A DNA stretch of 29,038 bases from JAZFYD01 sp036443405. Lineage in GTDB: Bacteria > Planctomycetota > PLA2. The notes beneath the pieces were generated by a model that was not told the DNA's origin, did no database searches, and was given only the letters and a program-made list of their open reading frames with translations. Shown here one piece after another: positions 18,152-25,302 of the stretch. Made by a program: the position numbers and the translations under genes. Location of the stretch: assembly GCA_036443405.1 (NCBI GenBank), contig JAZFYD010000217.1, positions 1-29,038 on the forward strand, given 5' to 3'. Positions within the stretch are counted from its first letter, which is position 1, and the number at the start of each line of letters is the position of its first letter.

Positions 18152-18279
18152 AGATCACCTCCTCTCGTTGCGGAGCCGTGTATCCCCAAACCCTTCGCTG
18201 AGGGTCCGCAGGATTCGCGGTCCAGGTCCTTGCCGCCCACAAGCCCGGTGGTCCATGGGCCAGAGGCAGCCTAAAACCC

Positions 18280-18297
18280 GCGCGCCCGTCGGCGCGC
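18280..18297 (-). terminator. Weak terminator-like GC hairpin
   Basis: A 7-base-pair stem, GCGCGCC with GGCGCGC around a 4-base loop, is followed on the minus strand by GGG and four Ts. The T run is short, so termination would be weak at best. It lies about 210 bases upstream of the stronger minus-strand terminator. Confidence 0.25.
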
Positions 18298-18433
18298 CCG
18301 AAGTTGTCGCTATTCAAGATAATCGGTTCATCTTGAAACGCTCACGAATTCAAAAAAAGGCGGAGTCGCAAACTCAGCAAAAAGACGACGGCAGCTTCAT
18401 GCGTTTCACGAGCTTGCCCGTAAGTTTGCGTAC

Positions 18434-18612
18434 GTGTCTCGATCCCATTTACTCATCGCGATCTGCATCGGAATCCTCGCGTTCCCGTTCGCACCGGCGA
18501 GCCCGGCCCGACTCTGAAACGACTGGCCCGGATGGCTAAGGGCGGCTCGATCTACGTTCTGTCGGCCAACGAAGCAAGCGGCGATGTGACCGTGTTCGAG
18601 TTCAGGCCCTAG
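18434..18612 (+). pseudogene. Possible frameshifted remnant of an exported-protein gene
   Basis: From GTG 18434 the frame encodes a convincing signal peptide (SRSHLLIAICIGILAFPFAP, then ASPARL) and stops at 18515. Another frame, open across the same point, continues as PTLKRLARMAK and GGSIYVLSANEASGDVTVFE and ends at TAG 18610. The second part looks like a real beta-strand-rich protein segment, similar in style to beta-propeller repeats. A one-step frameshift near 18508 would join the two. The piece is short and has no clear ribosome site, so a chance arrangement is possible. Confidence 0.3.
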
Positions 18613-18982
18613 CCTGAACGGTTCGCGCGTTCGCCCCGACAATCGCTTCGGTCCGCGGAGTTTTCGGAACGCGAGGGCCCGCGCACCGTTGCGTCGAACC
18701 GACAACGGACTGTTGCGGCCCGCTCCGGCGCGAATTATTGTCCCGCCAAATCCCGCGCGCTTGGCGGCTGTCGTTTCGAGATGAGACGCCCGTTTGGCGC
18801 CCGCGCCGGCATTGGCCCCGGTGTTGCCTCATGCCAAGGGAGGAGGAAGCGCAGACGGCCCCTTTCGACATGGACGTTCTGCAGCTTCCAGCCGGGGCTG
18901 ACTGCACCCTTCCCCTCAAACCGGCCTGGTCGGGCGATCTTCGCCCGGCCGGCCATACATGCGGTCAACGAGATTGTCTGTC
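18613..18982. other. Non-coding stretch upstream of the PEP-CTERM gene, with one hairpin
   Basis: No convincing gene is seen. The only clear structure is a hairpin at 18931-18947 (CGGGCGA, loop TCT, TCGCCCG), 35 bases before the start codon of the PEP-CTERM gene. It could influence that gene's leader. No sigma54 or sigma70 promoter with both elements was recognised. Confidence 0.35.
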
Positions 18983-19759
18983 ATGAAACTGGGGTCAAGA
19001 AGCCTCGCCGCGTTTGCGGCCATCGCGTTCCTTTCGCTCTCCCCCGCGGAAGCCGAACCGATGCGCTATCGCGTGCGAAGTGCCCGCCACACAGACACCG
19101 ATCGTCATCGATCTCCGTTTCGCGGTGCGGTCGTCGCGGAGCGCGATCTCGACGCCGGACAATTCGAGTTCACCGGCGGGACCCTTGAATTCCAATCGCA
19201 TCGGAACCGGGGTCGGCCCGGTCTGGGCCTCGTGAACGGAACGAGCCTGGAGATCCTTGGCGGTTCGTTTCACTACGGCCAAGCGGGCGAGAGATCACCC
19301 GGCGTGCTCCACACGGCGTTTTGGCTCAACGGTGAACAGCAACTCTTGGACTTCAACATCGCCCCCCAGGCTTTTCTCCAAACCGGACGCCAAAGCACCG
19401 GCTTCAACTCGTTCTCGATCTGGGGACCGCAACTGGTCGAGCCCTTGGCCGAGGAACTGGTTGGTCCATTGGATGGTCCGTTGGGCGAAACACCGGACGA
19501 ACAACCGGAGGAAACACTGGGCGAACAACTCGATCGCGAGTTGGCTGACCTGCCGCCCCCCGAATTGTTCCAGGAGCCGGACCCCGATCCGGTCCAGTCG
19601 CCGCCGGGCCCGTCGGTCGACGAGGACATCGACTTCACACCCAACCCCGAACCCGCGACGTTGCTCCTCTTCGGAGCCAGCGCCGCCGTAGGGGCCGTCT
19701 ACCGTCGCCGTCGTCGGGCTAGCCGTCGTCGTCAGCGGGCAAGTCGAGAAACTCCGTGA
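18983..19759 (+). CDS. PEP-CTERM sorting-signal protein
   Basis: The 258-residue exported protein has a signal peptide (about 1-24, ending SPAEA) and a C-terminal PEP-CTERM signal: Pro-Glu-Pro at 222-224, a hydrophobic segment (ATLLLFGASAAVGAVY) and an arginine cluster. Proteins of this kind are cleaved by an exosortase and moved to the surface or matrix. The middle is a probable beta-rich domain (about 40-145), followed by an acidic low-complexity stretch of LxGPLxG and EQPEETLGEQ-type repeats and a Pro/Asp-rich stalk. The ATG at 18983 is preferred over the in-frame start at 18959 because it begins the signal peptide directly. The basic tail after the transmembrane segment is unusually long, about 20 residues, and its codons overlap the convergent gene by 41 bases. 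Substrate and partner are unknown. Confidence 0.85.
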   Translation: MKLGSRSLAAFAAIAFLSLSPAEAEPMRYRVRSARHTDTDRHRSPFRGAVVAERDLDAGQFEFTGGTLEFQSHRNRGRPGLGLVNGTSLEILGGSFHYGQAGERSPGVLHTAFWLNGEQQLLDFNIAPQAFLQTGRQSTGFNSFSIWGPQLVEPLAEELVGPLDGPLGETPDEQPEETLGEQLDRELADLPPPELFQEPDPDPVQSPPGPSVDEDIDFTPNPEPATLLLFGASAAVGAVYRRRRRASRRRQRASRETP

Positions 19760-20087
19760 GCCGCCGGTCGCGATACGTGTTCAGCGTGAAGTCCACCTGA
19801 TTGAGAAAGCGCGACGCGCTGTCCGCAAAGATCAGCGGATGGGTGCGCACGCTCCAACCTTCCAGCGGCCCCGGCTCGGACAGCAGCGCCAACTGTTCCT
19901 CCGTCTCGATCGCGAGAACGATGAGCCCGCCCGCCCGATTCGCGAAATGGTCGTGAAACATGGCCATGCCGCGCCGGCGATCCGCCGTGTACTCGTTGAT
20001 TGCGTCGTTGGCCGCCCGCATCGTCGTGCCTTCGGGCGCGTCCACGAACACGATGTGGCACCCCCTGTCCCGTTTGCTCATCGACAT
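19719..20087 (-). CDS. Conserved-looking small protein of unknown function
   Basis: The 122-residue protein has no signal peptide or membrane segment and is probably cytoplasmic. It has an alpha/beta dodecin- or YciI-like feel (HIVFVDAPEG, then GGLIVLAIETEEQLALL), but I do not recognise the family. The ATG at 20087 is followed by a second in-frame ATG two codons later; neither has a clear ribosome site. Its 3' end overlaps the PEP-CTERM gene tail to tail. Codon use and protein-like composition support it as real. Confidence 0.65.
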   Translation of the reverse strand: MSMSKRDRGCHIVFVDAPEGTTMRAANDAINEYTADRRRGMAMFHDHFANRAGGLIVLAIETEEQLALLSEPGPLEGWSVRTHPLIFADSASRFLNQVDFTLNTYRDRRLTEFLDLPADDDG

Positions 20088-20139
20088 GGAGTCATCGTAA
20101 CGAGGTTGGGCGATACGCGCGGCCCGCGCGGGAACGTTC

Positions 20140-21183
20140 TCAATCGCCTTCGGTCACGGGACGGAGATCACGGTCCCGCGGAGTCACGACGCGCTCGGTG
20201 CTGCGGTTGAAAAACAGGAGTGCAAAGCACGTCGCCACGATGGCTCGCTCCGGACCCCGCCAAAGGCCCTTTTCGTGCTGGCCCTCGAGCAGAAAGTCCG
20301 CGCCCTCGGCATACCAATCGCGCTTGCCGATTTGTTTCTTGCGGGTCACCGAGCACGCGCGCTCCAGCGACCAGAGCCAGTAGTGCCGCCAAAACGAATC
20401 GCTGGCGCGGCCCTTGCCGAATGCGGCCGCGGCGCCCGTGTTGAATTCGGGCTTGAAGTTGCGTTGGATCCAAGCGAACGCGCGGTCGACTCCGGGGTGG
20501 CCATCGGCCTCCGCGTCGCGCACCCACACGTTCTTGCGCGCGGCGACGCAGATGCGCATCGCCATTGCGCCTCCGGCGGTCATGCTCGCGTACGAACGCG
20601 ATCTCTGTTTTTCGGAGTAGCCGAACCCGCCGTCCTTGTTCTGGCTCGCCAGAAAGTACTGTTCGCACTTTCGGAACGGCTCGACCGGGACACGGATGCC
20701 CCGCGCCCGCGCGGCTTCGAGCGCGAGGATCGCGATCTGGGTGTTCGAGTTGTCGCCGCCCTTTTTCTTCGCCGTCCTACGGTACGCGTAGGTCCACTGG
20801 CCGTTGACGCACTGCCCCTCGATCAGATGGTCCACGAGTTTGCGAACCGTCTTCCCGTGCCCCTCCGGGCTTTGCGCCAAGAGCGCGATCGTGCCGAGCG
20901 CGGCCCCATAGACCGTCCCGTCGGGCAACTCGCGCTCCAGGAAACGCGCCGCCCGCTTGCACACCCGATCCGTCGGGGCAACGCCGGAGTGGAGCATGGC
21001 CATGAGCGCGAGCGCGGTTTCGCCCGCGTTGGTCCCCCACTCGCCGTTGGCCTTCTGCTCCGTGCGCAGCCAACCCACGCCCTTTTTCACAGCCACGGCC
21101 ACAGCGTCCTTGCGCGGCGGCGGGCCGTCCGCGTGCGCGATGAGCCCGCACAGGGAGAGGACGCATAGCACCCGCCGTGACAC
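20140..21183 (-). CDS. Secreted alpha/alpha-toroid repeat protein (squalene cyclase/prenyltransferase-like fold)
   Basis: The 347-residue protein carries repeats typical of the terpenoid cyclase/prenyltransferase fold: GVGWLRTEQKANGEWG, YFLASQNKDGGFGYSE, HYWLWSLERA and LLEGQHEKGLW. It lacks the DxDD acid motif of squalene-hopene cyclase in the visible sequence, so an enzymatic cyclase role is not supported; such proteins are common and unexplained in planctomycetes. The GTG at 21183 gives a clean signal peptide (SRRVLCVLSLCGLIAHA). An in-frame ATG at 21222 would add 13 residues before it, and longer starts would overlap the divergent gene. It is divergent from the gene at 21268. Confidence 0.75.
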   Translation of the reverse strand: MSRRVLCVLSLCGLIAHADGPPPRKDAVAVAVKKGVGWLRTEQKANGEWGTNAGETALALMAMLHSGVAPTDRVCKRAARFLERELPDGTVYGAALGTIALLAQSPEGHGKTVRKLVDHLIEGQCVNGQWTYAYRRTAKKKGGDNSNTQIAILALEAARARGIRVPVEPFRKCEQYFLASQNKDGGFGYSEKQRSRSYASMTAGGAMAMRICVAARKNVWVRDAEADGHPGVDRAFAWIQRNFKPEFNTGAAAAFGKGRASDSFWRHYWLWSLERACSVTRKKQIGKRDWYAEGADFLLEGQHEKGLWRGPERAIVATCFALLFFNRSTERVVTPRDRDLRPVTEGD

Positions 21184-21267
21184 GTTCCCATTGATAACGG
21201 ATGTCACCCGCCAGCCGCGCATGATTCCGGCGGCAGGCCTCCCGCCAACTGTGTGTAGAATCGCGGA

Positions 21268-22338
21268 ATGAGGAGAATCGGAGCAGGCGCCGGCATCGCG
21301 TTGGTGTGCCTGAGCGCGGCGATCGTCGGCGCGGACGGGCTTGACGGCACGATCAAGGGCGGCAAAGCCAAGAAGCTTGTCCAAAAGGCCGACGGGCTCT
21401 ACCGCAAGGGCGACGAGATTTTCAAGCGCTGGTGGAAAAAAGAGGTGCCCGAGGAGGAGGTCGATGCGTTCCTAAAACGCGGCGTGAAGATCCTTGACGA
21501 AGCGGCGCAACTCTACGCGGCCGCGCTCGACATCAAGTTCGATTCGGGCGTCAACAGCCGGCTGCGCATCGTCGCGACGCGCATGACGCGCATGCAGTTC
21601 TCGCTCATGTGGCGGGAGCAGAAACGCAAACGTGAGGAGGCGGAGCAGCGCAAGAAGGCGAACCCGCGCCCGCCGACCGAGAACCCGGATCCGCCGCCGA
21701 CCGAGGAGGAACCCGAGATCGACCCCGGCCGCCGCGAACCGGAGCAGCTCGAAGCCGAACCGGAGGCCGTCCGATTCGACGCGGGTGACCCGCCGGCCGT
21801 GCCCGTCAACGCGAGCCTGGCGCATTATGAGTTCAGCGTGGCCGGCAAGGAGCTCGAAAAGGTCCTCAAACGGGATCAGAAGGCGATCTACCAGACTTTG
21901 AAGACCCGGCTGCAGGCGCGACGCGGCAAGCTCACGACGCGGCACGTGTTGTGCGCCGGCACCGGCAAGATCGGCGAGGAGGCCTGCGCGGACTGCTCCG
22001 GGAGCGGCGTGCAGATCAACCTCCACCTGTTCCGCAAGCTCTATTGGAACTGCTACACACCGCTGCTGCGCGACACCGACGGCGCGCTCGACGCGCTGAA
22101 GGCCTTTCATGTACGCGCGCAAAAAGCACCGGCCATCCTGGAGCCGACTCTCAAGGCGTTTTCGATTCCGAAGGACAAGATCGAGAACCACAATTTCTGG
22201 GCGCGCGCGCTCGTGAAGGAGACGACGAAGACCGGCACGGAGGAGCGCTGGGTGACCCTCGTGAGCATCGGCTCGTCGTGGTACCTCTTCACCCCGTCCA
22301 CGGACGGCCCACTGCTACCCGGGGGGAATTCGAAATGA
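21268..22338 (+). CDS. Secreted protein with DnaJ-like zinc-binding knuckle, function unknown
   Basis: The 356-residue protein has a signal peptide (about 1-22), a helical, highly charged N-terminal half, a Pro/Glu-rich linker (about 130-165), and a C-terminal domain. Within the latter, HVLCAGTG...CADCSGSG resembles one DnaJ zinc-binding module, with His226 replacing the first Cys, giving possible ligands His226, Cys229, Cys240 and Cys243. No J-domain is present. The ATG at 21268 is preceded 6 bases earlier by TAGAAT, which would fit a leaderless or nearly leaderless transcript. Its stop codon is the first unit of a triple start/stop repeat leading into the next gene, so the two are probably translated together. 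Confidence 0.75.
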   Translation: MRRIGAGAGIALVCLSAAIVGADGLDGTIKGGKAKKLVQKADGLYRKGDEIFKRWWKKEVPEEEVDAFLKRGVKILDEAAQLYAAALDIKFDSGVNSRLRIVATRMTRMQFSLMWREQKRKREEAEQRKKANPRPPTENPDPPPTEEEPEIDPGRREPEQLEAEPEAVRFDAGDPPAVPVNASLAHYEFSVAGKELEKVLKRDQKAIYQTLKTRLQARRGKLTTRHVLCAGTGKIGEEACADCSGSGVQINLHLFRKLYWNCYTPLLRDTDGALDALKAFHVRAQKAPAILEPTLKAFSIPKDKIENHNFWARALVKETTKTGTEERWVTLVSIGSSWYLFTPSTDGPLLPGGNSK

Positions 22339-22376
22339 GGCCCATCCAATGAGACCTGCCAAATGAGACCTGGCTG
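22335..22376 (+). repeat. Three tandem 14-base units, each an ATGA start/stop overlap
   Basis: ATGAGGCC, ATGAGACC and ATGAGACC start at 22335, 22349 and 22363, exactly 14 bases apart, so each ATG is in a different frame. The first ATG overlaps the stop of the upstream gene. The first unit encodes MRPIQ and stops in the second ATGA; the second encodes MRPAK and stops in the third ATGA; the third ATG begins the next gene. This could pass ribosomes stepwise between the two genes, or be a simple slippage duplication. Confidence 0.8.
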
Positions 22377-23097
22377 CCTCGGACTGCTCGCCGCGCTTGC
22401 CGTCGCGGCCACGCTGTTCGCCCCCGCTTCGGCGCAGGGCGTGTTTACGGCGATCCGCGAGTTCTACATGATCCGCGATCGCGGCGGCGACGTCAGTCGG
22501 ATTCAAACCGTCGTCAGCCAGCTGGCCGCCGGTTATCCGAGCTGCAAACCGGACACGCGGAAGTCGATCCGCAACCAGGTGGACAAGGGCCTCCAGAAAA
22601 AGGACCACGCGTTCGAGTTCTATCGCGGCTGCGCCGACTTCCTATGCGGCATCGGCAAGCAGGGCCTCAACAAAGTGAGCAAGCGGTACTCGGCCTCCAA
22701 GAGGACCCACGCGGTTCGCCTCGCCATCGCAGAGTCGCTGACCGAATGCAACAAACCCGCGGCGATGGGCATCCTGCTCAAGATCTCGTTCGACAAGTAC
22801 CCGCCGGTCGCGGCGCAGGGCATCCGGGGCGTCGGCGCCTACTACAAGTGCAAGCAGGAAAAACGGAAGGCGACGATGAAGAAGCTCATCGATCGCTACA
22901 AGAAGGTCACCAGCGCGGCGCGGGGCAAAAAGCCCGACAGCAAGGAGCTCAAGCTCTACCAGGCCGTGAAACCCGCCCTCGACGAAACGCTGAAAAAGCT
23001 CTCGAACGGCGAGGAACTCGACAGCTTCGAGGCCTGGGCTTCGTGGCTATCCGAGAACATGACCACGACCTGGCCGAAGCCCGAGGACATGGACTGA
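22363..23097 (+). CDS. Secreted helical protein, function unknown
   Basis: The 244-residue protein has a signal peptide (about 1-25, ending APASAQG) and a mature part that is lysine-rich and almost all helical, with HEAT-like pairs (GILLKISFDKYPPVAAQGIR). Four cysteines are spread through it, which could be disulfide-bonded outside the cytoplasm. I do not recognise a family. It follows the zinc-knuckle protein through the triple ATGA repeat and is probably co-expressed with it. Confidence 0.7.
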   Translation: MRPGCLGLLAALAVAATLFAPASAQGVFTAIREFYMIRDRGGDVSRIQTVVSQLAAGYPSCKPDTRKSIRNQVDKGLQKKDHAFEFYRGCADFLCGIGKQGLNKVSKRYSASKRTHAVRLAIAESLTECNKPAAMGILLKISFDKYPPVAAQGIRGVGAYYKCKQEKRKATMKKLIDRYKKVTSAARGKKPDSKELKLYQAVKPALDETLKKLSNGEELDSFEAWASWLSENMTTTWPKPEDMD

Positions 23098-23141
23098 CGG
23101 CCTCGCCGGTTCGAAATACCGAGTTGCTGACTCGACTTTCG

Positions 23142-23167
23142 GATATGTTGCGAACTCGCAACATATC
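23142..23167. repeat. Perfect 12-base inverted repeat with 2-base centre
   Basis: GATATGTTGCGA, AC, TCGCAACATATC forms a perfect dyad. It lies 44 bases after the stop of the upstream gene and about 130 bases before the lipoprotein gene. No T run follows, so it does not look like an intrinsic terminator. Its AT-rich arms and tight centre fit an operator for a dimeric regulator, but a hairpin at the RNA level is equally possible. Confidence 0.5.
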
Positions 23168-23227
23168 GTTGCAACGCTGGTTGGCTCCAATCCCAACCGC
23201 CGCAGCCACTAACGGCCAGATCCCTCA

Positions 23228-23260
23228 AGACGCGCCAAAAACCGCGTCTCAAGATGAGAC
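23228..23260 (+). promoter_or_regulatory. Two mutually exclusive hairpins upstream of the lipoprotein gene
   Basis: AGACGCG (23228-23234) can pair with CGCGTCT (23243-23249), and GTCTCA (23246-23251) can pair with TGAGAC (23255-23260). They share four bases, so only one can form fully. They lie about 40 bases before the lipoprotein start. Neither is followed by a T run. Confidence 0.25.
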
Positions 23261-23300
23261 TCGCCCGCGTGGCACGCGCTATGCGAAATCGATTATCCTC

Positions 23301-24023
23301 ATGCCGCCGATGTTCAGAAAACTCCCCACCGCGTGGGCACTCAGCGCGATCACCCTTGCTGGACTCACGGGCTGTAGCGCCGGAGCCGGGGCGGAGACCA
23401 ACACACAATCCGTGTCGGCTTTGAGCCCCGAGGACGTCGCTCACTCGCTCGACCTGTTCCAGGACCTAGTCGACCGTTTCGTCCCGCTCGTCGGTAGGCA
23501 CAGCTTCGAAGCGCTCGCGATCACGGCGAAGCAGACCGGCTGCTTGCTCATGGAAACCGGTGAGGAGGGTGTCTACCTCCTCGAGTGCGATCGCATGGAC
23601 GTGCGCGGCGAACCGTTCACGATGCAGTGCGAGCTCACGTTCTGGAACGGCGAATACCCCGTGTGGGATCCCGGCGAGGCCGACGGGCTCTGCGCGGAGG
23701 GCGAGGCCTACGGCCTGCGCGGCGATTCGCGATTCGTTCTGCACTTCCAACTCGGCGACAACGGCGTCGAGGGTGCGGGCGACCTCGAATTGACCGTCGG
23801 CGATGAGATCGTCCGGATCACCGGCACAAACCTCGTGCTGCGCACGATCGCGGATGGGCCGGACATGGATCTTGCCGCTACGTTCGTGGCCGGCCAGCTC
23901 ACAATTGCGTTCGTGAACAGCCAAGGCGTGTTCGCGACCGCCCGGGGCGCACTTGCCGGAGCCATGGCCGTCGTCGCGTTCAACGAACCGTTCGACGACC
24001 TGCAGCAGTTCTCGCTGCGCTAG
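23301..24023 (+). CDS. Predicted lipoprotein of unknown function
   Basis: The 240-residue protein has a lipoprotein signal peptide with lipobox LTGC (Cys25), so it should be anchored to a membrane. The mature part has a helical region and then a beta-rich domain with alternating strands (ELTFWNGEYPVW, FVLHFQLGDNG, LELTVGDEIVRITG). No family is recognised. A second ATG at 23310 is also possible and lies 10 bases after TATCCT, a possible -10 element; the open frame further upstream overlaps the previous gene and has no protein-like content. Confidence 0.7.
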   Translation: MPPMFRKLPTAWALSAITLAGLTGCSAGAGAETNTQSVSALSPEDVAHSLDLFQDLVDRFVPLVGRHSFEALAITAKQTGCLLMETGEEGVYLLECDRMDVRGEPFTMQCELTFWNGEYPVWDPGEADGLCAEGEAYGLRGDSRFVLHFQLGDNGVEGAGDLELTVGDEIVRITGTNLVLRTIADGPDMDLAATFVAGQLTIAFVNSQGVFATARGALAGAMAVVAFNEPFDDLQQFSLR

Positions 24024-24074
24024 CCGCAAGCCCGCTGTCCGGCTCCGCCAACCGCTGATAGTCTGATTCGCATC

Positions 24075-25166
24075 ATGCGAATCGCCATTGCCGGGACCAT
24101 TGCCGTCACCCTGTTGCATTCGGCCGCCTCGGCGCAGGACGTGTCGATCGACACCCTCAAGTCCGACGTCGCGACGCTCTGCTCCAAGGAGTTTGCCGGA
24201 CGGTCCCTGGACGGCGCCCGCAAGGCCGAAGCCTTCCTCGTCGAGCGATTCAAGAAACTCGGTCTCGATACCAGCGTGCAGGATGTCCCCGGGTTCGGGC
24301 GGCTCGAGTGCCACAACGTCATCGGGATCCGCCGCGTCGGCAAGGAGCCCACCAAGGAACACATCATCGTCTCCGCCCACTACGACCACCTCGGTATGGC
24401 GAACGGGCAGATGTATCCGGGCGCATCGGACAACGCGGCCAGCGTGGCCGTGATGTTGGAGATCGCGCGGCTCCTGAAACCGATCCAACGCGACGTACTG
24501 TTCATCGGTTTCGATCTCGAAGAGGACGGCTTCCTGGGTTCGGGGGGCTATGTGAAAAAACCGGTACGGCCGCTGGAGGAGTGCGCTGCGTTTCTCACGA
24601 TGGACATCCTCGGCCGCGAACTCGCCGATGCGACCGAAGGAGCCCTGTTCGCAACAGGCCTCGAACGATCCGACACGATGTTCGACGCGATCGCGGGGGT
24701 GAAGCCGCCCGAGGGCCTGCACCTCGGGTACGTCGGCGTCGATGCGATCGGCGCCCGCTCGGACTACGTGCCGTTCATCCCCAAGAAGGTTCCATTCGTC
24801 TTCTTCAGTACCGGCGAGTTCCCGGACTATCACCGGCCCACCGATACCGCCGACCGCATCCTCTACGACAAGCTGCGCAAAGAGGCGACGCTGATCCTCG
24901 GCGCGACCCGCGCCATGGACACGATGGCGCGGCCGAAGTGGCTCGATAAGCCCGCGCTGCGCATCGAAGAGGTTTCATCGATGGAAGTTGTGATCGGCCA
25001 GCTGCTCGACAACGGCAAGAAGCTCGGATTCGACAATCAGACGGTGATCATGGGCCGCGTGTTTCAGCAGTGGATGAAGCAGGTCGCGAAGAGCGGAAAG
25101 CTCGAGCGCCACCAGCGCAAAGAGATGGTGATGCACCTGCGGCGCCTGCAGATGGCGCTGCGCTGA
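24075..25166 (+). CDS. Secreted M28-family zinc metallopeptidase
   Basis: The 363-residue protein has a signal peptide (MRIAIAGTIAVTLLHSAASA) and a complete M28 aminopeptidase domain. The zinc ligands are all present: His102 and Asp104 in AHYDH, Asp119 in GASDNAAS, catalytic Glu149 with ligand Glu150 in DLEEDG, Asp177 in LTMDILG and His253 in PDYHRP. It should act in the periplasm or outside, cleaving N-terminal residues of peptides. The C terminus (about 290-363) is an additional helical, lysine-rich extension of unknown role. The start codon lies 12 bases after GATAGT, which could be a -10 element. Confidence 0.9.
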   Translation: MRIAIAGTIAVTLLHSAASAQDVSIDTLKSDVATLCSKEFAGRSLDGARKAEAFLVERFKKLGLDTSVQDVPGFGRLECHNVIGIRRVGKEPTKEHIIVSAHYDHLGMANGQMYPGASDNAASVAVMLEIARLLKPIQRDVLFIGFDLEEDGFLGSGGYVKKPVRPLEECAAFLTMDILGRELADATEGALFATGLERSDTMFDAIAGVKPPEGLHLGYVGVDAIGARSDYVPFIPKKVPFVFFSTGEFPDYHRPTDTADRILYDKLRKEATLILGATRAMDTMARPKWLDKPALRIEEVSSMEVVIGQLLDNGKKLGFDNQTVIMGRVFQQWMKQVAKSGKLERHQRKEMVMHLRRLQMALR

Positions 25167-25302
25167 CGCGCCCCCCGTCGGTTGCCACGGATCAGCAGGG
25201 CAGTCTCGCAGCGCGAATTGCCGCGGCACGCGGTTTCACGGGCCGCGGGAACCTGACGCGGAGAGTAACCTCGGCCGTCCGAGATCCGTTACCAAGAGAG
25301 TG

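Larger units (their letters stand above)
18033..18206 (-). promoter_or_regulatory. Candidate transcription-attenuator leader of the antiporter
   Basis: On the minus strand the order is: a strand GACCCTC (18206-18200) that could pair with the terminator's GAGGGTC arm; an AGGAGGTGATC ribosome site; an 11-codon ORF; then mutually exclusive hairpins and the terminator. TAGGAG (18134-18129) can pair with CTCCTA (18122-18117); the same CTCCTAA can instead pair with TTAGGAG (18087-18081), and that segment can also pair within GTCTCC...GGAGAC (18095-18079). This is the layout of a ribosome-controlled attenuator. It is seen only as sequence; no family is recognised, and the target gene is inferred from position. 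Confidence 0.35.

Noticed and set aside
18153..18163. Fragment of a 16S rRNA gene
   Set aside because: Only the 11-base tail matches; the preceding bases have no similarity to the conserved 3' minor domain.
17756..18274. Plus-strand frames of 108 and 172 codons upstream of the antiporter
   Set aside because: They run through tandem and palindromic repeats and terminator stems; the peptides are translated repeats, not proteins.
23142..23167. Chromosome dimer resolution (dif) site
   Set aside because: The centre is 2 bases rather than about 6, and the arms do not resemble XerC/XerD sites.
22644..23300. Long N-terminal extension of the lipoprotein gene
   Set aside because: It overlaps the preceding gene in another frame and would bury the lipoprotein signal peptide.
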